A stretch of 52,147 bases of DNA. Origin: Clostridia bacterium (GTDB lineage Bacteria > Bacillota > Clostridia > Oscillospirales > Acutalibacteraceae). Numbering within the stretch: position 1 is the stretch's first letter; each line of letters begins with the position of its first letter. Position numbers and translations under genes: made by a program. Below the pieces are notes generated by a model, which saw nothing but the letters and a program-made list of their open reading frames with translations, did no database searches and was not told the origin of the DNA. The DNA lies in the NCBI GenBank assembly GCA_900771085.1, contig CAAGMR010000041.1:1-52147 (forward strand), given 5' to 3'. Shown one piece after another: positions 40,682 to 47,819 of this stretch.

Positions 40682-43139
40682 TAGCCTTATTCTCCTCTTC
40701 CTGCTTCTTAATCTCCTCTTCTTCAAGAACGTGGAAAGCAACCTTTCCTACAAGTGTCTTTGGAAGTTCATCACGGAATTCGATTTCACGAGGAAGAGCA
40801 TAACCTGCAACGTCTTTCTTGCAGCGAAGTAAAATCTTTTCCTTTGTTTCATCAGATGCTTCTACATCAGGCTTGAGTACAACGAAAGCCTTAACCTTCT
40901 GCATCTTGTAAGGATCAGGGATACCGATAACGCATGAGTAATCAACAAAGTCACACTCATTGATAGAAGCCTCTACCTGTGCAGGAGATACATTGTAACC
41001 GGATGTTACGATGAGTCTCTTGTAACGCTGATGGAAGTAAATGTATCCTTCCTCATCCATGTGGCCCTGGTCTCCTGTATGAAGCCATACATTGCCATCC
41101 TCATGAAGTTTAAGTGTCTTTGCGTTTGCCTCGTCGTTATCAAGATAACCGTTCATTACAGATGGTCCACGAAGAACGATTTCACCTGTTTCACCGAGAG
41201 GTACTTCATCGATGGTATCAGGAGCAACAATCTTGTAATAAGTATTAGGATATGGAAGACCGATAGAGCCTTCCTTGTATGTGTCTTTTGGTGTAAGGCA
41301 GGATGCTGTTACGCATTCTGTAAGACCATAGCCCTCACGTACCTGAATGCTTGCGCCATGTTCCTTGAGGAAAGCGTCAACTTCTCTCTTAAGAGGAACA
41401 GGAATTGAGTCACCGCCTACGAACATACCCTTCATGAATGAAAGGTCCTTACCTTTGAGATCAGGGCTGTTGATAAGCATCTTGTAAATGGTTGGAACAC
41501 CCGCAATGAAGTTAGGGTGTTTCTTGTTCATGTAGTTTGTGTAAGACTTGGTGCTTACTGTTGGCATGAGAAGGCAGCAGACGTTAGCACAAAGTACTGT
41601 GTGAATACCGATACCAAGACCGAAGCCGTGGAATACAGGCATTGCAGAAAGGAATCTGTCTCCTCTCTGGAATTCTACGCCGATTGCATTCATAGACTGG
41701 ATTGCAAGAGCGTTGAAGTTGAGGTCTGTAAGGCAGATACCCTTTGAAAGAGCTGTTGTACCGCCGGAGTAAAGGATTACAGATGTTCTGTCTGCCTCAA
41801 ACTTTACAGGCTTAGGGTCCATACCCTTTTTTGACTCGCTTACATACTTGTTCCAGAGAACACCGTGTCCCTTTGTCGGGTACTGAAGGTACTGTCTGGA
41901 AGCCTTCATTGTGTAAAGGTACTTGAGGTATACAGGAAGTGAATCCTGAATACGAACTACAATGATTTCAATTCTGCGGCCGATACGGTTAACGGCATTG
42001 AGAACCTTTTCATAGAACTGATCAGGAACAACAATAGCCTTTGACTTGGAAAGGTTAAGGTAATAAACGATTTCCTTTTCAGCTGAAAGCGGATGAATCA
42101 TACTTGCAATGGCACCAATTTTGTTAAGGCCATAGAAGATATCAAGAGAAGTTGGAAGGTTTGGCATACAGAGAGTAACAACGTCTCCCTTGCCGATACC
42201 GTGATAAGCAAATGCCTTAGCAGCAGCATCTATTCTCTTGAGGAATGTATCAAATGTTGTCCAGTTACCCTGGAACTCATAAGCATAGTCATTTGGAAGT
42301 CTGTCACGGGATGCCTTCATCATCTCATACATTGTCTTCTGAGGAAGGTGAATCTCGATTTCAGGTTTAAACTCAGTTGAATCGTGGTTTTCACAGAATT
42401 CAAGGATAGAAGAGATATGAGACTCAATGTCTCTTTCTTTGCCGGCAATCTTCTCTGCTGGATAATGAGCAAAAACATTGTTTACGTCTGAGATGAAGAG
42501 TGCAGGTCTGAAGCTTGAATAGAAAGCTCTGTTAAGATCATTGTCATAAAGGCTGAACTTCTTTTCCTTCATGAGATAGTGATCAAGTTCATCAACTACC
42601 TTGTTTACGTCGTTTTCATTGCCCTTTGCAACAGCCTTTTTAAGAGTTTCAACCGGAGAAAGAGCCGGATTATAAAGAATAACACCCTTAACGTTTACAG
42701 GAAGTGGCTGGCCGCCTGCAAGAAGGACAGCCGAACCGCCAACGCGGTTACCGAGAAGGTAAACCGGAAGCCCGGATTCATTAAGATTGTCATTAACATA
42801 CTCGAGAGCTGCCAATACATCTTTGTACTCTTTGATACCATAAGTGATATCTTCACCTTCAGATGCGCCATAACCTCTTAAGTCAACAGCAAACACTGAA
42901 ATGCCTGCGTCAACAAAAGCATTAACAGTAGTTACGAAGTCTGAGTCGCTGATAGCTGCGCCATTTGGAAAAGCAATGATGATTCGCTTTTCGTTTTCAG
43001 CTTTGACAAAAGCAGCAGAAAGCTTTACATTGTCGAAAGTTGTGAAGGTAACCTTCTCACCTTTCTGAAGGATTGAATAAACGTCTTTCTGATTCTCATT
43101 GGCATGAAAATATTTATTGTACAGTTCCAAGGTATTCAT
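40674..43139 (-). CDS. Acyl-CoA/acyl-ACP synthetase-like ligase with N-terminal inactive alpha/beta-hydrolase domain
   Basis: This 821-residue protein has an alpha/beta-hydrolase-like domain at about 1-235 and an AMP-forming adenylation domain at about 265-810. The hydrolase part has VDLRGYGASEG, but the nucleophile elbow reads GNRVG, with Arg132 where Ser is needed, so it is probably not an esterase. The ligase motifs are intact: LYSGGTTALSKGI, GYGLTEC, TGDQGHMDEEGY, the hinge RYKRLIVTSGYNVSPAQVE and the late lysine in KTLVGKV. Fatty acids are the probable substrate. GAGGAG nine bases before 43139 fixes the start. It is followed by the coupled acyltransferase gene. Confidence 0.85.
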   Translation of the reverse strand: MNTLELYNKYFHANENQKDVYSILQKGEKVTFTTFDNVKLSAAFVKAENEKRIIIAFPNGAAISDSDFVTTVNAFVDAGISVFAVDLRGYGASEGEDITYGIKEYKDVLAALEYVNDNLNESGLPVYLLGNRVGGSAVLLAGGQPLPVNVKGVILYNPALSPVETLKKAVAKGNENDVNKVVDELDHYLMKEKKFSLYDNDLNRAFYSSFRPALFISDVNNVFAHYPAEKIAGKERDIESHISSILEFCENHDSTEFKPEIEIHLPQKTMYEMMKASRDRLPNDYAYEFQGNWTTFDTFLKRIDAAAKAFAYHGIGKGDVVTLCMPNLPTSLDIFYGLNKIGAIASMIHPLSAEKEIVYYLNLSKSKAIVVPDQFYEKVLNAVNRIGRRIEIIVVRIQDSLPVYLKYLYTMKASRQYLQYPTKGHGVLWNKYVSESKKGMDPKPVKFEADRTSVILYSGGTTALSKGICLTDLNFNALAIQSMNAIGVEFQRGDRFLSAMPVFHGFGLGIGIHTVLCANVCCLLMPTVSTKSYTNYMNKKHPNFIAGVPTIYKMLINSPDLKGKDLSFMKGMFVGGDSIPVPLKREVDAFLKEHGASIQVREGYGLTECVTASCLTPKDTYKEGSIGLPYPNTYYKIVAPDTIDEVPLGETGEIVLRGPSVMNGYLDNDEANAKTLKLHEDGNVWLHTGDQGHMDEEGYIYFHQRYKRLIVTSGYNVSPAQVEASINECDFVDYSCVIGIPDPYKMQKVKAFVVLKPDVEASDETKEKILLRCKKDVAGYALPREIEFRDELPKTLVGKVAFHVLEEEEIKKQEEENKANG

Positions 43140-43199
43140 AAAAAATATCTCCTCAAACAACTAATTTCAAAAAGTGAACATAATACATCTATTTTACTC

Positions 43200-43214
43200 A
43201 TTTATGGCATAAAT
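43200..43214. promoter_or_regulatory. Palindrome in the promoter region of the ligase-acyltransferase operon
   Basis: ATTTATG-G-CATAAAT is a perfect 15-base palindrome about 60 bases before the ligase start. It lies between a weak -35-like TTTCAA and a -10-like TAAAAT on the minus strand. It could be an operator. It does not match the FapR consensus. Confidence 0.45.
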
Positions 43215-43258
43215 TGAAAGTAAAAAATCATATAAGCTAATCGTATACAGAAAAAAAG

Positions 43259-43282
43259 AGGAACAGCCTTATGACTGTTCCC
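43259..43282 (-). terminator. Terminator after tRNA-Leu(CAG)
   Basis: GGAACAG (43260-43266) pairs with CTGTTCC (43275-43281), and TCTTTTTTT follows on the minus strand. Confidence 0.9.
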
Positions 43283-43285
43283 CTA

Positions 43286-43372
43286 TGGTGCGGATGACGG
43301 GACTTGAACCCACATGAACTTGCGTTCACTAGAACCTGAATCTAGCGCGTCTGCCGATTTCGCCACATCCGC
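43286..43372 (-). tRNA. tRNA-Leu (anticodon CAG)
   Basis: The minus strand folds as an 87-base tRNA with encoded CCA. The acceptor is GCGGATG/CATCCGC, the anticodon stem is CTAGA/TCTAG, and the loop TTCAGGT has anticodon CAG, which reads CUG. A long variable arm is typical of leucine tRNAs, and the T-arm has GGTTCAAGTCC. It has its own extended -10 promoter upstream and a terminator downstream. Confidence 0.97.
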
Positions 43373-43384
43373 ATGTTTTGTGAA

Positions 43385-43393
43385 ATTATATCA
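43385..43393 (-). promoter_or_regulatory. Extended -10 promoter of tRNA-Leu(CAG)
   Basis: TGA-TATAAT on the minus strand (-10 at 43385-43390) lies 12 bases before the tRNA. The -35 region is only T-rich because it overlaps the preceding terminator's U tract. Confidence 0.6.
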
Positions 43394-43408
43394 CAAAAAT
43401 GATAATAA

Positions 43409-43437
43409 AAAAAGCGGAACGCACGTTCCGCTTTTTC
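43409..43437 (-). terminator. Terminator between the two tRNA-Leu genes
   Basis: AAAGCGGAACG and CGTTCCGCTTT flank a two-base centre, with seven T following on the minus strand. It separates the two tRNA units, so they are not a simple tandem transcript. Confidence 0.9.
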
Positions 43438-43522
43438 TGGTGCGAGAGACGGGACTTGAACCCGTACGAGTCGCCCCACACGCCCCTCAAACGTGCGCGT
43501 CTGCCGATTCCGCCACTCTCGC
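43438..43522 (-). tRNA. tRNA-Leu (anticodon GAG)
   Basis: The minus strand folds as an 85-base tRNA with encoded CCA. The acceptor is GCGAGAG/CTCTCGC, the anticodon stem is CACGT/GCGTG, and the loop TTGAGGG has anticodon GAG, which reads CUC and CUU. It has a long variable arm. It is preceded by a consensus promoter. Confidence 0.97.
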
Positions 43523-43553
43523 ATGTCTTGTGATGTCTCACGCAACATTGACT

Positions 43554-43582
43554 ATTATAGACACCTCAACACTGTTTGTCAA
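43554..43582 (-). promoter_or_regulatory. Consensus sigmaA promoter of tRNA-Leu(GAG)
   Basis: TTGACA (43577-43582), a 17-base spacer and TATAAT (43554-43559): a perfect match to the vegetative consensus, as expected for a stable-RNA gene. Confidence 0.92.
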
Positions 43583-43614
43583 CAATGAAACTGAAACTTT
43601 TTTGAAAGTTTTTT

Positions 43615-43635
43615 GGGGTGGCCTCAGCCACCCCA
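43615..43635 (-). other. GC-rich hairpin after potD without a U tract
   Basis: GGGGTGGC and GCCACCCC form a strong hairpin directly after the potD stop. On the minus strand it is followed by AAAAAACTTTC rather than T, so it is not a standard terminator. It may protect the 3' end of the pot message. Transcription could otherwise run toward the tRNA-Leu genes. Confidence 0.5.
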
Positions 43636-43641
43636 AATTGA

Positions 43642-44895
43642 TTATACATCGTAATACTTTGAACGCTTTTTCTTCTTTATAAATGCATAGATTGCATAAA
43701 GAACAACAGCTGCCAGGAACACAATCAGGCCGACATGAACAGACCTGTTTGAATTACCGTCAACCTTCAGATCACTCCAGAGGTTTGACATCAGAGTCTG
43801 TGTTTCAGAGTCCATGTCATGGAAGTACTGATACTTCTCAAACATTGAACTGTCAGGATAAAGGATCTCATTGTCCTTGTAGCTGTAGCAGTCCATATCA
43901 AGAACAGCGGTATTTGGAGTTGCATACGCAATGTACTCGGCATTGGCAAGGGCAACTTCCGGCTCTTCCATAAAGTTTATGTAAAGTTCTGCCGCTCCCT
44001 TGTTCTGTGTCGTAGTCGGTATGCACATAGAGTCAACAAAGATGTTTGCTCCCTCTTTAGGGAATGCAAGACCGAGGTCATCATTGTTTTCCTTCATGAG
44101 GAAATAGTCGCCTACATAGTACGGAGCAAGTGCGGCTGCACCGCTTTCCATAATGTTGAACACTTCGTCCATGACATATGACTTAACCACGGACTTCTGT
44201 TCAATGAGCTTGTCGTATGCTCTCTGCCAGTCATCGGCATTGGTGCTGTTGTAGTCAAGACCAAGAAGTGACTGAGCAATGGCAAAGCCGTCTCTAGGGT
44301 TGTTGAACATAAGAACCTGTCCCTCGTATCTCTCATCCCAGAGAGCGTTCCAGGAATCCGGCACTTCTTCAACAAGTTTCTTGTTATAAATGAGAGCAAC
44401 GTAACCTACGTTGTATGCTACGGTGTACTCATTGTCAGGGTCAAAATAAAGACTCTTGTACTCATCGGCAATATACCTGAAGTTCGGAATGTTGTTCATG
44501 TCGAGCTTTTCAAGCAGGCCTTCTTTTATGAGCTTTTCGATCATGTAGTCGGAAGGAATGACAAGGTCATAATTCGCACCGCCGCTCTTAAGCTTGGCAT
44601 ACATGTCTTCATTGGAGTCAAAGTTGGTGTAGTTAACCTTGATACCGGTAAGCTCTTCAAACTCCCTGTTTACGTCCATGGAGTCCTCTGAACCGTCAGA
44701 GATATACTCGCCCCAGTTGTAAATGTTGAGGGTTGTACCGCGATAAGGATTGTTGCGGTAGTAATCCTCATTTATTCTGTACTTTTCCGGAATGCCAAGT
44801 TCATCTGCACCTGTCAGAGCGACAGCGGAGACAGAAAGGCAGGATGCCGTAAAGATAAGAGCAAGTATAAGGGCAATACATTTACGCAGTTTCAT
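43642..44895 (-). CDS. potD: Spermidine/putrescine ABC transporter, binding protein
   Basis: This 417-residue protein captures polyamines outside the cell. It has a signal sequence (about 1-27), then the PotD fold with LNIYNWGEYISDG, VIPSDYMIEKLI and YVALIYNKK. Unusually, the C-terminus has a membrane segment (about 388-406) followed by KKKKRSKYY. The protein is thus probably held by a C-terminal anchor. A Cys in TASC could also be lipidated, but the lipobox is weak. The start overlaps the potC stop by one base. Confidence 0.93.
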   Translation of the reverse strand: MKLRKCIALILALIFTASCLSVSAVALTGADELGIPEKYRINEDYYRNNPYRGTTLNIYNWGEYISDGSEDSMDVNREFEELTGIKVNYTNFDSNEDMYAKLKSGGANYDLVIPSDYMIEKLIKEGLLEKLDMNNIPNFRYIADEYKSLYFDPDNEYTVAYNVGYVALIYNKKLVEEVPDSWNALWDERYEGQVLMFNNPRDGFAIAQSLLGLDYNSTNADDWQRAYDKLIEQKSVVKSYVMDEVFNIMESGAAALAPYYVGDYFLMKENNDDLGLAFPKEGANIFVDSMCIPTTTQNKGAAELYINFMEEPEVALANAEYIAYATPNTAVLDMDCYSYKDNEILYPDSSMFEKYQYFHDMDSETQTLMSNLWSDLKVDGNSNRSVHVGLIVFLAAVVLYAIYAFIKKKKRSKYYDV

Positions 44896-45719
44896 TACTT
44901 ACCCTCCTTTTTATCCTGCTGCTCAGCTCTTGCCTGGGCAACATTTACAAGAATAAGAAGGATGAGCATAGCCACGAAGATAAGTGTGGAAAGCGCATAC
45001 ATATCCGGTGTTACTCTCTTCTTTGTCATTGAGTAGATGCGGATTGGGAGTGTCTGGAACTCTGGTCCGCTGACAAAGTAGGAAATAACGAAGTCGTCGA
45101 TTGAAAGCGTGAATGCCATGATGGCACCTGAAAGAACGCCCGGAAGTATCTGCGGAAGGGTTACTTTGAAGAAAGCCTGAATTGGAGTACATCCGAGGTC
45201 CATTGCAGCTTCTGTGAGATACTCATCCATGCTTCTGAAACGAGGCATGACATTGAGGATAACGTATGGAAGCTGGAAGCTGATATGAGCAATAAGCATG
45301 GTTGTAAAGCCAAGCACACCGCTCTTTGCAGCAAGTGAACCGATGAACACGAAAAGAAGCATCATTGAGATACCTGTTACGATATCAGGGTTCATCATAG
45401 GAATGTTTGTTGTTGTCATAAGGGACTTCTTGTACCACTTTGTTCTGGAATAATGAAGTCCGATAGCACTGAGTGTTCCGAATACAGTGGAAATTGCAGC
45501 AGATAAAACTGCAAGAACTATTGTATTTCTGAATGCTGCAATAGTTGCTGCATCCTTAAAGAGTTCGGAATACCAGTGAAGTGAGAATCCGCCAAAAATA
45601 CTTGTGCTGTTAATGCTGTTGAATGAGAACAGAATGAGTATAGCGATTGGCGCATAAAGAAGAATCATGATAACAGCAATGTAAACTCTGCTGATTGTCT
45701 TAAGTCCTTTATTTGTCAT
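44895..45719 (-). CDS. potC: Spermidine/putrescine ABC transporter, permease PotC
   Basis: This 274-residue inner-membrane permease has six membrane segments. The ABC-permease EAA loop is seen in EAAMDLGCTPIQAFFKVTLPQILPGVLSG. SIDDFVISYFVSGP is characteristic of PotC. The start overlaps the potB stop by four bases, so the genes are coupled. Confidence 0.95.
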   Translation of the reverse strand: MTNKGLKTISRVYIAVIMILLYAPIAILILFSFNSINSTSIFGGFSLHWYSELFKDAATIAAFRNTIVLAVLSAAISTVFGTLSAIGLHYSRTKWYKKSLMTTTNIPMMNPDIVTGISMMLLFVFIGSLAAKSGVLGFTTMLIAHISFQLPYVILNVMPRFRSMDEYLTEAAMDLGCTPIQAFFKVTLPQILPGVLSGAIMAFTLSIDDFVISYFVSGPEFQTLPIRIYSMTKKRVTPDMYALSTLIFVAMLILLILVNVAQARAEQQDKKEGK

Positions 45720-46546
45720 ACAACCATACCTCCATCCTCTTCATCGCCGAACCTGTTCATAACAGCAAGGCAGATGAGAATGAATACCATGAGGAGCAAG
45801 GAAATAGATGCGCCGAGATGGTAGTTGTATGCAGTCTGGAACTGCATTTCGATGACGTCACCGATAAGGGTGTACTTACCGCCACCGAGTTTCTGTGAGA
45901 TGTAGAAGGTACTTACTGATGGTACAAATACCATTGTGATACCGGAAATGATACCTGCTTTTGTGAGAGGAATCATAACGTCCTTAAACACATGGAATGT
46001 GTCTGCACCAAGGTCGCGAGCAGCTTCAATATACTTGTGGTCAAGCTTTGTCATTGTAGTGTACAGTGGCAAAACCATGAACGGAATGTAGTTGTAAACC
46101 ATACCAAAAATTACGGCACCCGGAGTGTTAATGAGGTGAAGTCTGTCCATTCCGAGATTGGTAAGGAAGGTATTGATAATTCCGGTGTTTTCAAAAAGAA
46201 CCATGATCGAGTAGGTTCTGAGGATGAAGTTCATCCACATCGGAATCATTATGAGCATAATAAGTATCTTCTGTGCACTGGCGCTGGTCTTTGTAAAGCA
46301 GTAAGCCAGCGGATAAGAAACCAGAAGACAAATGATTGTGGCAACAATGCCAAAGTAAACCGAACGAAGAATCGTGTCGGTGTAAATGCTGAGTTTGCCA
46401 ATGTTGGCAAATGTAAAGCTTCCCGAAGCATCTGTTAATGCATAGTAAGCAACAATAGCAAGCGGAGCAAGAATAAACACAATGTTCCAGAGAGCATATG
46501 GTGCTGTTATTGCATTGTAGGTGCGGGAAGATGATTTATTAAACAT
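45716..46546 (-). CDS. potB: Spermidine/putrescine ABC transporter, permease PotB
   Basis: This 276-residue permease partner has six membrane segments, with the EAA loop EAARDLGADTFHVFKDVMIPLTKAGIISG and PSVSTFYISQKLGGGKYTLIG typical of PotB. The gap to potA is 14 bases. Confidence 0.95.
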   Translation of the reverse strand: MFNKSSSRTYNAITAPYALWNIVFILAPLAIVAYYALTDASGSFTFANIGKLSIYTDTILRSVYFGIVATIICLLVSYPLAYCFTKTSASAQKILIMLIMIPMWMNFILRTYSIMVLFENTGIINTFLTNLGMDRLHLINTPGAVIFGMVYNYIPFMVLPLYTTMTKLDHKYIEAARDLGADTFHVFKDVMIPLTKAGIISGITMVFVPSVSTFYISQKLGGGKYTLIGDVIEMQFQTAYNYHLGASISLLLMVFILICLAVMNRFGDEEDGGMVV

Positions 46547-46560
46547 GTCCCCGCCTCCTG

Positions 46561-47724
46561 TCAGATTTCTTCACCTGTTTCGACATCAACGATTTCGTCA
46601 AGGTCTGTAATATCAAGCTCAGCGTCAGAGATGTAATCCATCTCTTCTGAGAAGCTTGAGTAGTCGCCCATTGTACCTGAGTACTTGGACTTCTTCATTA
46701 CGTGAATTTCTTCAGGATCGATGTTAATGCCGATAGTCTCACCAACAGATGTCTTATCTGTTGTCTGAATCATCCAGAGGAAATCATCGACGTCGACAAT
46801 AACTTCATAGTGAACACCCTTAAATGTAACAGATGTAACTTTACCTGTAAGCATACCCTCCTCAGGAGTAACAATGTCAACGTCCTCCGGACGGATTACT
46901 ACGTCGACCGGCTCGTCTTTTGCAAAGCCGCGGTCTACGCAGGTCATTTCCTGTCCCGAGAATTTAACCTTACAGTCGGCAAGCATTATGCCGTCGACAA
47001 TATTGGACTCACCAATAAAGTCAGCTACAAATGCATTGGCAGGTTCATTGTATATATCGAGAGGTGTGCCAATGTGCTGGATTTCTCCCCCGTCCATTAC
47101 TACTACTTTATCTGACATTGAAAGAGCTTCTTCCTGGTCATGGGTAACGTAGATGAATGTGATACCAAGTCTCTGCTGAATATTCTTGAGTTCAAGCTGC
47201 ATGTCTTTTCTCAGCTTTAAGTCAAGAGCGCCAAGAGGTTCGTCGAGAAGAAGAACCTCAGGGTCAACTGCGAGTGCGCGAGCGATAGCGACACGCTGCT
47301 GCTGACCGCCTGAAAGAGAATCGATATATCGCTTGCCAAACCCTTTAAGGTTAACAAGAGTAAGCATTTCCTCTACCTTATCTCTGATCTGCTCTTCCGG
47401 CATCTTTTTCAGACGCAGGCCAAATGCGATGTTTTCATACACGTTAAGGTGTGGAAACAGCGCATAACGCTGAAAAATGGTGTTCACAGGTCTCTTATGA
47501 GCCGGAACACCATTCATTATCTGATCACCGAAATAGACTTCTCCGGAGTCAGGTTCCTGGAACCCGGCAATAATTCTCAACGTCGTAGTTTTACCGCAGC
47601 CCGAAGGACCGAGTATAGTTACGAACTCACCGTCTTTGATTTCAAGATTAAGGTTGTCAAGAATAGTCTGTCCGTCGAAGGCCACACTAATGTTTTTTAA
47701 AGTAATAATAACGTTTTCTTTCAC
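46561..47724 (-). CDS. potA: Spermidine/putrescine ABC transporter, ATPase
   Basis: This 387-residue ATPase powers polyamine import. Visible are Walker A GPSGCGKTT, the Q-loop, the signature LSGGQQQRVAIARAL, Walker B VLLLDEPLGALD and the switch His in THDQEEA. A C-terminal TOBE domain (about 245-340) and an acidic tail follow. The start is GTG (47722-47724), preceded by AGAGGAAG. It is the first gene of potABCD, with its own promoter and structured leader. Confidence 0.96.
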   Translation of the reverse strand: MKENVIITLKNISVAFDGQTILDNLNLEIKDGEFVTILGPSGCGKTTTLRIIAGFQEPDSGEVYFGDQIMNGVPAHKRPVNTIFQRYALFPHLNVYENIAFGLRLKKMPEEQIRDKVEEMLTLVNLKGFGKRYIDSLSGGQQQRVAIARALAVDPEVLLLDEPLGALDLKLRKDMQLELKNIQQRLGITFIYVTHDQEEALSMSDKVVVMDGGEIQHIGTPLDIYNEPANAFVADFIGESNIVDGIMLADCKVKFSGQEMTCVDRGFAKDEPVDVVIRPEDVDIVTPEEGMLTGKVTSVTFKGVHYEVIVDVDDFLWMIQTTDKTSVGETIGINIDPEEIHVMKKSKYSGTMGDYSSFSEEMDYISDAELDITDLDEIVDVETGEEI

Positions 47725-47742
47725 TTATGCACTTCCTCTTTT

Positions 47743-47792
47743 TAGCCCGATTAATGATTGCGCCAGCCAAGCGCTCAAACATTAGGCTAAAT
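47743..47792 (-). promoter_or_regulatory. Structured leader of potABCD
   Basis: On the minus strand TTTAGCC and GGCTAAA close a roughly 50-base imperfect hairpin with inner AATG/CATT and GCGC/GCGC pairs. It begins at about the transcript start and ends just before the potA ribosome binding site, so its folding could affect translation. No known riboswitch class is recognised. Confidence 0.5.
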
Positions 47793-47819
47793 ATAGCATA
47801 AAGACAAGCGTTATTTCAA
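47790..47819 (-). promoter_or_regulatory. Promoter of potABCD
   Basis: TTGAAA (47814-47819), an 18-base spacer ending in TGC, and TATATT (47790-47795), an extended -10. The -35 overlaps the end of uvrA. Confidence 0.65.

Noticed and set aside
43615..43635. Standard terminator after potD
   Set aside because: The hairpin is strong, but A rather than T follows it on the transcribed strand, and T lies only on the wrong side.
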